Assembly (NCBI RefSeq): GCF_019218285.1
Contig: NZ_JAHUZG010000002.1
Location: 310,001 to 374,000 of the forward strand
Direction of reading: 5' to 3'
DNA length: 64,000 nucleotides
Origin: Antarctobacter sediminis
Lineage (GTDB): Bacteria > Pseudomonadota > Alphaproteobacteria > Rhodobacterales > Rhodobacteraceae
A program made the translations under genes and the position numbers. This document shows positions 26,861 through 34,591 of the stretch, in pieces (the first letter of the stretch is position 1; the number at the start of each line of letters is the position of its first letter). Below the pieces are notes generated by a model. That model saw only the letters and a list, made by a program, of their open reading frames with translations. It did no database searches and was not told the origin of the DNA.

Positions 26861-27147
26861 CCGAAAAACTGTCGGACACCGCGCGCAAAACTGTGCTGGC
26901 GCCGCTCCTCGACAATGGCTGGTCCATGGTCGAGGGCCGCGATGCCATCGCCAAGACCTTCGAATTCAAGGATTTCACCGAAGCCTTCGCCTGGATGACC
27001 CGCGCAGCGCTCTGGGCCGAAAAATGGAACCATCACCCGGAATGGTTCAACGTCTACAAAACCGTTCAGGTGACGCTCAGCACCCATGATGTGGGTGGCC
27101 TGTCCGCACTCGACGCGAAACTGGCGCGCAAGCTGGACACGCTTTGA
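26857..27147 (+). CDS. phhB: 4a-hydroxytetrahydrobiopterin dehydratase
   Basis: A 96-residue pterin-4a-carbinolamine dehydratase, which recycles the pterin cofactor of aromatic amino acid hydroxylases. The active-site motif [14 protein letters not shown] (H59, H60) and the later H77 in [10 protein letters not shown] are present, and the length is standard. AGGAGG lies 8 bp before the ATG, which overlaps the DUF482 stop. No phenylalanine hydroxylase is in the window. Confidence 0.93.
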   Translation: MTEKLSDTARKTVLAPLLDNGWSMVEGRDAIAKTFEFKDFTEAFAWMTRAALWAEKWNHHPEWFNVYKTVQVTLSTHDVGGLSALDAKLARKLDTL

Positions 27148-27224
27148 CACCCCCGGGTTTCTTCTGTCCGAAAATATCCCGGGGGTGAATTGGCCCTCGG
27201 GCCAAGAGGGGGCAGCGCCCCCTC
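27148..27224 (+). repeat. Dispersed intergenic repeat, copy 2, with two hairpins
   Basis: Directly after the phhB stop, CACCCCCGGG (27148-27157) pairs with CCCGGGGGTG (27178-27187); the loop holds TTTCTTCTGTCCGAAAATAT, a variant of the repeat core. A second stem, GAGGGGGC/GCCCCCTC (27206-27213 and 27217-27224), shares the 15-base core GGGGGCAGCGCCCCC with copy 3. It fills the gap between convergent phhB and the peroxiredoxin gene and probably terminates both. Confidence 0.65.
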
Positions 27225-27240
27225 CCCTTCCTGTTGCGGT

Positions 27241-27729
27241 TCAGATCGCGTCCAGCATCGCCTCGCCGCTGGAGGTTTCACAGACCCCCGGGTTTTCTTC
27301 CAGATGCAGCACCTTCACGGTGCCGTCCTCCACCATCATGGCAAAGCGGCGCGAACGGTCGAAGAACCCGACCGGCGGCGCGGTGAAATTCATGCCGATG
27401 GCCTTGGTGAACTCTGCCGCCGGATCGCCCAACATCCCGATTCCGGCTGCGGTTGCGCCGGTATCCTTGCCCCAGGCATCCATCACGAAAGGATCGTTGA
27501 CCGAAACGCAATAGACCGCCTCGATCCCCTTCGCGCCCAATCCGTCCATCGTGCGCATGAAACTGGGCACATGCGCCGTGGAACAGGTGCCGGTATAGGC
27601 CCCGGGCAGGCCGAAGATCACCACTTTCTTGCCCGCCACAAGGTCGCTCATCTGCACTTGTTCGGGACCATTGTCGCCCATCCGCGCCAAAGTTGCCTCC
27701 GGCAGGCGGTCGCCTTCGGAAATCGTCAT
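27241..27729 (-). CDS. Prx5-type peroxiredoxin
   Basis: A 162-residue thiol peroxidase that reduces hydrogen peroxide and alkyl peroxides. The peroxidatic cysteine C49 lies in PGAYTGTCSTAHVPSF with the conserved threonine (TxxC), and further cysteines (YCVSV and the C-terminal GVCETSS) could resolve the sulfenic acid. Length and motifs match the glutaredoxin-dependent Prx5 group. The ATG at 27729 follows AGGAGCGACAGG. It is divergent from the flavoprotein gene across 82 bp, so the two may share regulation. Confidence 0.92.
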   Translation of the reverse strand: MTISEGDRLPEATLARMGDNGPEQVQMSDLVAGKKVVIFGLPGAYTGTCSTAHVPSFMRTMDGLGAKGIEAVYCVSVNDPFVMDAWGKDTGATAAGIGMLGDPAAEFTKAIGMNFTAPPVGFFDRSRRFAMMVEDGTVKVLHLEENPGVCETSSGEAMLDAI

Positions 27730-27811
27730 TGTCCTGTCGCTCCTTGGAATTGCGTTTTCCCAGAAACGGACTGTAGGTTGTCCGGGCCAAATTGAAAGCG
27801 GGAGAGGCGAA

Positions 27812-29017
27812 ATGAGCGATATCGTGGTGATCGGCGCGGGACAGGCGGCAGCCTCCCTTGTCGCACGACTGCGGTCCAAAGGGCACGAGGGCAAGATCAC
27901 CCTGATCGGAGAAGAGCCGGTGCCCCCGTACCAGCGCCCGCCGCTGTCCAAGGATTATCTTCTGGGCAAGATGGAACTGGAACGGCTGTTCCTGCGCCCC
28001 GAGGCTTTCTACGCCGAGAACGGCATCGAGTTGCTGACCTCGGAAACCGCTGTCTCCATCGACCGCGCCGACAAGAAGGTCGTCGCCGGGGGCGAGGCGA
28101 TTTCCTACGATCACTGTGTGCTTTGCACCGGGTCCGTCCCGCGCCGCCTGCCCGGCGCCATCGGCGGCGAGCTTGACGGCGTACATGTTGTCCGAACGCT
28201 GAAGGACGTGGACGAAATGGCCCCGGCCTGCACCGAGGGCAAGCGCGTGCTGATCGTCGGCGGCGGCTATATCGGGCTGGAGGCGGCGGCGGTCTGCGCC
28301 AAGCTGGGCCTGAAGGTCACGCTGGTCGAGGCGGCGGATCGCATCCTGCAACGGGTCGCCGCGCCGGAAACCTCGGCCTGGTTCCGCGATCTGCACAAAT
28401 CACATGGCGTCGACCTGCGCGAGGGCGTCGGCCTGAAACGGTTGATCGGCGATACCCATGTAACCGGCGCCGAACTGGCCGACGGCACCGTGCTGGATGT
28501 GGATTTTGTCATTGTCGGCGTCGGCATCACCCCGGCGACCGCGCTGGCCGAGGCCTGCGGCCTTGAGATCGACAATGGCATCGCCGTCAATGAACGCGGC
28601 CAGACCTCCGACCCATCAATCTGGGCGGCGGGCGACTGTGCCTCTTTCCCGCAGAACGGCGGTCGGATGCGTCTGGAATCCGTCGGCAACGCCATCGACA
28701 TGGGCGAACTGGTCGCGGACAACATCATGGGCGTGGAACGCGACTATGTCGCAACGCCGTGGTTCTGGTCCGATCAATACGATGTCAAATTGCAGATCGC
28801 CGGCCTGAACGCGGGCTATGACCGGATCGTGGTGCGCGAAGACGGCGATGCCCGCTCGCACTGGTACTATAGCGGCGACAAGCTGCTGGCCGTGGACGCG
28901 ATGAATGACAGTCGGTCCTACATGGTGGGCAAACGCCTGATCGAAGCCGGCAAAAGCCCCGATCCCGAGGCCGTGGCCGACCCGGCAACCAACCTCAAGG
29001 CGCTGCTCAAGGCGTGA
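27812..29017 (+). CDS. FAD-dependent ferredoxin/rubredoxin reductase-like oxidoreductase
   Basis: A 401-residue flavoprotein of the putidaredoxin/rhodocoxin reductase type. The FAD site is DIVVIGAGQAAASLVARLR, the NAD(H) site is RVLIVGGGYIGLEAAAVCAKLG, and the second FAD motif is SIWAAGDCASF. PYQRPPLSKDYLLG is characteristic of this group. Such enzymes pass electrons from NADH to a ferredoxin serving a P450 or dioxygenase; none is adjacent, although alkB lies 14 kb away. The start at 27812 follows GGGAGAGG. The stop overlaps rsmD (GTGA). Confidence 0.9.
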   Translation: MSDIVVIGAGQAAASLVARLRSKGHEGKITLIGEEPVPPYQRPPLSKDYLLGKMELERLFLRPEAFYAENGIELLTSETAVSIDRADKKVVAGGEAISYDHCVLCTGSVPRRLPGAIGGELDGVHVVRTLKDVDEMAPACTEGKRVLIVGGGYIGLEAAAVCAKLGLKVTLVEAADRILQRVAAPETSAWFRDLHKSHGVDLREGVGLKRLIGDTHVTGAELADGTVLDVDFVIVGVGITPATALAEACGLEIDNGIAVNERGQTSDPSIWAAGDCASFPQNGGRMRLESVGNAIDMGELVADNIMGVERDYVATPWFWSDQYDVKLQIAGLNAGYDRIVVREDGDARSHWYYSGDKLLAVDAMNDSRSYMVGKRLIEAGKSPDPEAVADPATNLKALLKA

Positions 29018-29589
29018 GGATCGTTGCAGGCGATTGGCGCGGGCGCAGGCTGGCCGCGGTTGGCAAGGGGGATGCAGGTGCACATCTGCGCCCCACCACC
29101 GACCGCGTGCGCGAGGCGCTGTTCAACATGCTGGCGGGCGGGCGTTTCGGCGACCCGTTCGATGGCACGCGGGTGCTGGATCTCTTTGCGGGCACCGGCG
29201 CGCTGGGGCTGGAGGCCCTGTCGCGCGGGGCCGCAACGGCCGTCTTTGTCGATGATGGCCGCGTCGCGGGCAAGCTGATCCGCGAGAACATCAAAACCCT
29301 CGGTTGCGCCGACCGGGCGCGGTTGATCGCCCATAATGCCACCCGCCTGCCCGCGGCAGATGCGCCCTGCGATCTGGTTTTTCTGGATCCGCCTTATGGC
29401 AAGGCCCTTGGCACCAAGGCCTTGCTGTCCGCACAGGCCGGCGGCTGGATCGCGCCGGGCGCGCTGGTGGTCTGGGAAGAACAAAGCCCCCAAGAGGCTC
29501 CCGGGGGCTTTGATCCGCTGGACACGCGCCGCTATGGCGACACGCATGTCACCCTGTTGCGCGCTCAGGAACCGGACGCGCCGTCCTGA
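29014..29589 (+). CDS. rsmD: 16S rRNA (guanine(966)-N(2))-methyltransferase
   Basis: RsmD methylates G966 of 16S rRNA in the assembled 30S subunit. The 191-residue protein has MRIVAGDWRGRRL, the PTTDRVREALFNML family motif, the S-adenosylmethionine site LDLFAGTGALGLEAL and the catalytic FLDPPYGKAL. The GTG start overlaps the flavoprotein stop. Its last 25 bases overlap the convergent TRAP gene. Confidence 0.94.
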   Translation: MRIVAGDWRGRRLAAVGKGDAGAHLRPTTDRVREALFNMLAGGRFGDPFDGTRVLDLFAGTGALGLEALSRGAATAVFVDDGRVAGKLIRENIKTLGCADRARLIAHNATRLPAADAPCDLVFLDPPYGKALGTKALLSAQAGGWIAPGALVVWEEQSPQEAPGGFDPLDTRRYGDTHVTLLRAQEPDAPS

Positions 29590-30611
29590 GCCGCTGCCAC
29601 CAAGGCGCGGGCATCATCCACCAGTTGCTGCGCCGGAAGACCCTTTTCGGTCTTTTCGATGATCCATTCGGCAATCACCTCATCGCCCAGCGCCTTGATC
29701 CGCGCGGTTTCCGCGTCCGACAAGGTGGCGATCTGGTTGCCCGCCGCCTGCATCACCTTCTTGCCCTCGGCATCGCCGGTGTCATGCGCCCGTCCCGCCC
29801 AGGCCGAGGCCATCAGGCCCGAATTGGCGTCGATCACCGCGCGCAGGTCGTCAGGCAGGCTTTCGTAGACATCCTTGTTCATCGCCCAGATGAAATAAAG
29901 GTTGTACAGCGACCGATCCCCGGCCACGTCCGTATGGCTGTCCGTCAGTTCGTCCAGTTTCAGCGATGGCGACATCTCCCAAGTGATGACACCGCCATCC
30001 ACCACGCCTTTGGACAGCGCGTCGGGAAAGGCCGGAACCGGCAGGCCAATGGGTTCGGCCCCCAGTTTCTCCAAAAGCAAGGTGGCCGGGCGCGACGGCC
30101 CGCGCAGCTTGAGCCCCGCCAGATCCTCGACCGTTTCGATCGCCGGACCGGTCTTGTGAACCAACCCCCGCCCATGCATATGCGCGGCAATCAGGTGAAC
30201 ATTCTCGAAATCGTCGGCAAGGTATTTCTGCGTGAAATGCCACGCCGCGACCGAAGCCTCCTCGGCCGATTTCGTCACCATGAAGGGCAGTTCCAGCACC
30301 TCGGCCTCGGGGAAGCGCCCGGCCTGATAGCCCGGGATGACCCAGCCGCCGTCGATCACCCCATCCTGAATCAGGTCGAACTGATCGGGCGCGGTGCCGC
30401 CCAACTGCATGAAGGGATAGATCTCGACCTTGATACGGCCGTCCGATTCCGCCGCGACCTTGTCGGCCCACGGCTGGATGAAGTGTTTCGGGTTCGCCGA
30501 GTTCGGCGACACGAAGTGCTGAAAGCGCAGCGTGACCTCTTGGGCCAAGGCGGTTGAGGCCAGCAGGCCAGTGGCCAAAGCGATCGAAACGATGCGCAAG
30601 GTCCGGGTCAT
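29565..30611 (-). CDS. TRAP transporter solute-binding protein (DctP family)
   Basis: A 348-residue periplasmic solute-binding protein of the TRAP type, which usually binds carboxylates or related acids. A signal peptide ends at ALAQ (about residue 24); the body has VTLRFQHFVSPNSANPKHFIQPWADKV, the conserved LAGLKLRGPSRPATLLLEKLGAEPIGLP with the carboxylate-binding arginine, and the WEMSPSLKLDEL region. The ATG at 30611 has a perfect AAGGAG site. No membrane subunits (DctQ/DctM) are adjacent, so it is an orphan here. Confidence 0.93.
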   Translation of the reverse strand: MTRTLRIVSIALATGLLASTALAQEVTLRFQHFVSPNSANPKHFIQPWADKVAAESDGRIKVEIYPFMQLGGTAPDQFDLIQDGVIDGGWVIPGYQAGRFPEAEVLELPFMVTKSAEEASVAAWHFTQKYLADDFENVHLIAAHMHGRGLVHKTGPAIETVEDLAGLKLRGPSRPATLLLEKLGAEPIGLPVPAFPDALSKGVVDGGVITWEMSPSLKLDELTDSHTDVAGDRSLYNLYFIWAMNKDVYESLPDDLRAVIDANSGLMASAWAGRAHDTGDAEGKKVMQAAGNQIATLSDAETARIKALGDEVIAEWIIEKTEKGLPAQQLVDDARALVAAAQDGASGS

Positions 30612-30725
30612 GGCGGATCTCCTTTTCCGGATCAAATCGTCGCCGCAATGCAGCGGCGGGCCAGAAATACGGCGCGCGGATGCGGGCCGCAATGTCGCCC
30701 TGCGGACATTCTGACGCGGAATGCC

Positions 30726-30745
30726 TTTTAACCAATTGGTAAAAA
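30726..30745. promoter_or_regulatory. Palindromic operator candidate in a divergent promoter
   Basis: ACCAATTGGT (30731-30740) is a perfect palindrome, and flanking T and A tracts extend the dyad to 20 bp with a single mismatched pair. It lies near the middle of the 255-bp gap between the divergent TRAP and metallo-beta-lactamase-fold genes. ATTGGT/ACCAAT half-sites suit GntR/FadR-family regulators; the regulator is not identified. Confidence 0.5.
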
Positions 30746-30866
30746 ACACTTTTCCAAACAGACACGAGAAACCGCAAAGCTTTTCCCGCTGGACGTATCA
30801 CGCTGGAAATTTCGCCTTTCAGTGGTATCTTCCAATTCGAATGCATGAATGACTTGGGAGGTATCC

Positions 30867-31847
30867 ATGTCCGTTTTCCGCCCCTCACGCCGCGATATCC
30901 TGAATATCGCCGCCATGTCGCCCGCGCTGGCCCTGCCGGCGCTTGCGGCGACGCCCGCCCGCGCGCAGGCGCTTGGCGCGCCTGCCGTTGCAAACCCGGC
31001 GCATTTCCGGTTCCAACTGGGCGAGGCGGTGCTGACCGTGGTCTCGGACGGGCATCTGGAAACTCCTGCCGACGGGCTGGGCGTCAATGCCGAGCCCGAA
31101 CTGGTCAAGGCCTTTCTCGAAAGCTACTTCCTGTCGACCGAGATCAATTTCTCGCACACCAATCACCTCGTGATCGAACTGGGCGATGCCAAGGTTCTGG
31201 TAGACGTGGGGTCGGGAAACCGTTTCCTGCCCACGGCGGGAAAGCTGATGGAAAACCTTGATGCCGCCGGGATCGACGCGGGCGGGATCACCCATGTCGT
31301 TATCACCCATGCCCACCCGGACCATGTCTGGGGCATCCGTGACGATTTCGACGAGGCGCTTTTGCCCGACGCGCAGTATTTCATCGGCGGCACCGAACGC
31401 GATTTCTGGTTACAGGACGGGCTGGTGAACAACGTCCCCGCCGAGATGCAGCAATTCGTCGTCGGCGCGGTAAATTCGCTGAATGTGGATGGGGCGGACT
31501 GGAAGGTGGTCAGCCACGAGACCGAGATCGCGCCGGGCGTGCGGGTGATCGATACCCCGGGCCACACCAAAGGCCATATGTCGGTTGTTGTCGAATCCGG
31601 CGGCAAGCAGTTGATCGCGCTGGGTGACAGCATGAACCACGCCTGGATGAGCACCGTACACCCGGAATGGGTCAGCGGGTTCGACATGGACGGAGATCAG
31701 ACCGTCGCGACGCGCAAGCGCCTGCTGGACATGGCCGCGGCCGACCGCATGGCGGTTCTGGGTTACCACTTCCCCTTCCCGGGCGTGGGTCACATTGCCA
31801 AGGAAGGCGACGCCTACCGCTTTGTCCCTGCGCTCTGGCAGTGGTGA
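30867..31847 (+). CDS. Tat-exported metallo-beta-lactamase-fold hydrolase
   Basis: A 326-residue MBL-fold protein. The N-terminus carries a twin-arginine signal (SRRDIL at 7-12, hydrophobic stretch, cleavage near ARAQA), so it is exported folded with its metals. The zinc motif is complete: H148-x-H150-x-D152-H153 in VITHAHPDHVWG, then the histidine of DTPGHTKGH, an aspartate in ALGDSMNHAW and H in VLGYHFPFPG. The substrate is unknown; lactonases and aryl-ester hydrolases share the fold. GGGAGG precedes the ATG at 30867; an ATG six codons upstream is less likely. Confidence 0.9.
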   Translation: MSVFRPSRRDILNIAAMSPALALPALAATPARAQALGAPAVANPAHFRFQLGEAVLTVVSDGHLETPADGLGVNAEPELVKAFLESYFLSTEINFSHTNHLVIELGDAKVLVDVGSGNRFLPTAGKLMENLDAAGIDAGGITHVVITHAHPDHVWGIRDDFDEALLPDAQYFIGGTERDFWLQDGLVNNVPAEMQQFVVGAVNSLNVDGADWKVVSHETEIAPGVRVIDTPGHTKGHMSVVVESGGKQLIALGDSMNHAWMSTVHPEWVSGFDMDGDQTVATRKRLLDMAAADRMAVLGYHFPFPGVGHIAKEGDAYRFVPALWQW

Positions 31848-31853
31848 CACAGT

Positions 31854-31875
31854 GGCGGGGGGCGCCCCCCCGCCA
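31854..31875. terminator. GC-rich hairpin between convergent genes
   Basis: TGGCGGGGG (31854-31862) pairs with CCCCCGCCA (31867-31875) around a four-base loop in the 40-bp gap between the MBL-fold gene and the minus-strand exported protein. Confidence 0.6.
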
Positions 31876-31887
31876 TGGCCCATCAGT

Positions 31888-32337
31888 TCAGTCGGCGTAG
31901 CGGAAACAAACGGTCAGCACGCCGTCATTGTCCGACAGATCCGCATCGGCCTCGTTGATGCGAAACTCGATCCGGCCGATGTTCATGTTGAAAACACCGG
32001 CCTGCGTGATCGCGCCGTGAAAGCGCGACCATTCCATCTTTTGGACGGCTCCGGCGACCTCGAACCGGACCAGCAAGGCACCGTAGTGGGCGCTGGCATT
32101 TGGTCGGCTTTCGGCGCGGGCGTCCAACGACTTGGCGTCTTGCCCGCCGTGCCCCTGTGTTCCCGCCGGGGTTAATCCCGGCGCAACCGACCAGAACCCG
32201 CTGCTGCGTACATCCTGGACCAGACCGTTGGGGAAATCGGCTGCCTGCCAGCCCTGTGTCGCGTCGATGTCATGACAGACATCCGCCGCAAAGGCAGGTG
32301 CCGCAATCACACAGGCCACCGCCGCCAGCCCCCTCAT
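31888..32337 (-). CDS. Small exported protein of unknown function
   Basis: A 149-residue protein that I do not recognise. A signal peptide (MRGLAAVACVIAAPAFA) is followed by a mature domain with two cysteines near its ends (DVCHDI and LTVCFRY), suggesting one disulfide, and beta-rich sequence such as SAHYGALLVRFEVAGAV and GVFNMNIGRIEFRINEADADLSDNDG that resembles small ligand- or sugar-binding beta-sandwich domains. This is a fold impression only. Its ATG overlaps the stop of the saccharopine dehydrogenase gene, so it is translated with that operon. Confidence 0.7.
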   Translation of the reverse strand: MRGLAAVACVIAAPAFAADVCHDIDATQGWQAADFPNGLVQDVRSSGFWSVAPGLTPAGTQGHGGQDAKSLDARAESRPNASAHYGALLVRFEVAGAVQKMEWSRFHGAITQAGVFNMNIGRIEFRINEADADLSDNDGVLTVCFRYAD

Positions 32338-33464
32338 GCGAGGTGGTCCACCACATCAAGGTGCTGGGCAAGGGTTTGCACCTTGTCCATATAGCGTTCG
32401 ACCAGCTTGGGATCAGAGGGAGCCGCGCTGACACCGGCGGGGATTTCACGGTTCAGTACCGATTCAACCGCCAGCGATACCGGGATCGACACCAGCCGCG
32501 CCATGGCAGAGCCGCGCGCGTCACCCCATGCATCCATCACGTAGGTCTTGTGATAGACCGGCGCCCCGTCCTTTTCCGCCTCCAGCGCGACACACAGAAC
32601 CACACGGTCAGGCTCGCCCTCGTCATAGGCGTTCTCTTCCAGAAGCTTGTCCGCGATTTCCTGCAAGCGGGCGTCCGTGGCGGTCCCGGCCTCGGCAAAA
32701 ATATCGGCCCATGCGTCTGCCCAACCGTTCAGCCGCAATGTGCCGCGCACGAAGTCCTTGATCTTCCAGTCCGCGTCAAAGCCGTATTCCGCGATGAACG
32801 GCAGGCTGTCGCGGTTCGGATAAACCTCGAAACTTTCGGGCGTGGGCAGCGGGGCATCATAGCGCGACAGCGCATCCCACGGCCGGTTCACGTTCAACTC
32901 GCTGAAATGCCGGATCGAACGCGAGGGCGAGCGCAGCGCCTTGAGCACGCCAACCGGTGCCCATGAAAACTTGTACCGGAAGGCATTGGGGATCTTGGGC
33001 ACCCCGCCACAATAAGACGTGAAGGAAAGCGCGTTTTCCGCGTCAAAGCCAGCCGAAGCGCGGTAGTCCGCCATCAGCCAATGCGCCATCAGGTGATCGA
33101 TACCCGGGTCAAGGCCCACCTCGTTCACCAGCCGTGCATCCGCCGATTTGGCCTTGTCGTCCAGCGCCCGCATCTCGGGCGAGATGTAACTGGACGAAAC
33201 GAAGTCCGCGCCTTTTTCAAGCGCCAGTTCGGCCAGCGGGACATGCCAGTCGCCCGGCAGCATCGAGACGATCACATCCCCTTGCGCCAGCGCCTCACCC
33301 AGCGCCGCAATGTCAAAGGCCCGGATGTCGTCGGTCAGATCACCCACGGCCTCTTGTGCCTTGGCGGTTGTCCGGTTCCAGACGGTGACAGGGTGGCCGG
33401 CCTCGATCAGGCGGCGCAGGCCGGGAATGGCCGACAGGCCGGTTCCGCACCAATGAACGGTCAT
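32334..33464 (-). CDS. Saccharopine dehydrogenase, glutamate-forming type (LYS9-like)
   Basis: A 376-residue NAD(P)-dependent oxidoreductase related to the saccharopine dehydrogenase half of plant and animal LKR/SDH and yeast Lys9. It starts with a Rossmann motif (VHWCGTGLSAIPGLRRL), and has the family segments NEVGLDPGIDHLMAHWLM and FTSYCGGVPKIP. In the catabolic direction it would cut saccharopine into glutamate and alpha-aminoadipate semialdehyde. Start and stop overlap both neighbours in ATGA form, so three genes are coupled. Direction of the pathway is inferred. Confidence 0.87.
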   Translation of the reverse strand: MTVHWCGTGLSAIPGLRRLIEAGHPVTVWNRTTAKAQEAVGDLTDDIRAFDIAALGEALAQGDVIVSMLPGDWHVPLAELALEKGADFVSSSYISPEMRALDDKAKSADARLVNEVGLDPGIDHLMAHWLMADYRASAGFDAENALSFTSYCGGVPKIPNAFRYKFSWAPVGVLKALRSPSRSIRHFSELNVNRPWDALSRYDAPLPTPESFEVYPNRDSLPFIAEYGFDADWKIKDFVRGTLRLNGWADAWADIFAEAGTATDARLQEIADKLLEENAYDEGEPDRVVLCVALEAEKDGAPVYHKTYVMDAWGDARGSAMARLVSIPVSLAVESVLNREIPAGVSAAPSDPKLVERYMDKVQTLAQHLDVVDHLA

Positions 33465-34516
33465 GCGCGTTGCTCCGGTTTATGTTGCAGGAAAGTCTGA
33501 TGGGCACGGCCCCAGACGCCGCTGTCGATCTTATCCAGCGTCATCAGGTGCGGCAGCAGTTGTTCGGCGAAGTCCAGCGAGGATTCGCGCGGCATCAGCG
33601 ACGGCAGGTTGTCGATGGCCATGATGTCCAACGGCGGGGCATCGCTGACCCGCGACACCGGCTGATCCCAGCTGGTTGCCGCATCATACAGGGGGATCGG
33701 ATTGAAGGGGCTGTCAGGATCACAGGCGATATCCCCGATCACACGCAAGCGGCGTTCTCCCTGTACTGCGTCCCGTGGGACAAAGACCGGCACACCCGGC
33801 ATGGCAAGAATGCAGTTCAGGAACACCCCGTGATCCAGAATCTCGGGGAACGGCCCGCCATGGGCGGTTTCCGCCATGTCCCAAGCGGTCACGGAAACGC
33901 CCATTTCATTACAGAGATCGCGGGCCCCGGTGCCCACGCGGCCCAACGCCCCGACCACGATGGCCGAACGGCATGGCGCAATGTCCAGCGCCGCCCGTAG
34001 GTCGTCACGCAGGCTGTCGGCATCGCGCCAAGTGGACACGGGGGGACAGGTCTTGCCGTCCGCCTGCGCGGCCCATGCCAACAACGACACGGCAGCGCCG
34101 GCATAGCCCGCCCAATAGCCAAAGGCGGCAACCCGCCGGCCGTTTTCGTCGACGAGGTATTCGAGGTCATACAAAGCGCCGCCACCAGCCGCGAACCGAT
34201 CCAGCAGACGGGCACCCGCGGACTGGCCCTTGTAGGCATGACCGAACATGATGTGCCGATGCACCAGAGGCGTATCCGCCTCGGGCAGTTCCTTGAGGCC
34301 AAAGATGATGGCGTCTTCGGGCGCTTCGATCCAGCTGCCACGCGGCGCGATCTCTGCGCCGGCATCTGCATAGGGCTGCGGGCGCAGGATGCGGCGCGGG
34401 CAATCCTCGACCGTGACGCGAAAGCCCTTGTCCTTTAGCGCCGCAACGCCTTCGGGGGTTATGCCGGTGCGTTCTTCGTTGGGGCGGCCTTCCGCCCGGA
34501 TCCAGAGATGGGTCAT
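33461..34516 (-). CDS. Saccharopine dehydrogenase, lysine-forming type (LYS1-like)
   Basis: A 351-residue protein of the alanine-dehydrogenase-like family containing yeast Lys1 and the lysine-ketoglutarate reductase half of LKR/SDH. It has the N-terminal HLWIRAEGRPNEERTGITPEGVAAL, GLKELPEADTPLVHRHIMFGHAYKGQ with the active-site lysine and histidine, and the nucleotide site AIVVGALGRVGTGARDLCNEMG. It likely joins lysine and 2-oxoglutarate into saccharopine. The ATG at 34516 follows AGGAACAG. It heads the tight operon with the LYS9-like gene. Confidence 0.87.
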   Translation of the reverse strand: MTHLWIRAEGRPNEERTGITPEGVAALKDKGFRVTVEDCPRRILRPQPYADAGAEIAPRGSWIEAPEDAIIFGLKELPEADTPLVHRHIMFGHAYKGQSAGARLLDRFAAGGGALYDLEYLVDENGRRVAAFGYWAGYAGAAVSLLAWAAQADGKTCPPVSTWRDADSLRDDLRAALDIAPCRSAIVVGALGRVGTGARDLCNEMGVSVTAWDMAETAHGGPFPEILDHGVFLNCILAMPGVPVFVPRDAVQGERRLRVIGDIACDPDSPFNPIPLYDAATSWDQPVSRVSDAPPLDIMAIDNLPSLMPRESSLDFAEQLLPHLMTLDKIDSGVWGRAHQTFLQHKPEQRA

Positions 34517-34591
34517 GTCTGTTCCTGATCTTTGCCGGGCAGAGAACCCTCGCCAACGCCGGGGTGCAAGGGTTTTCGCCAATTTCGGGGC

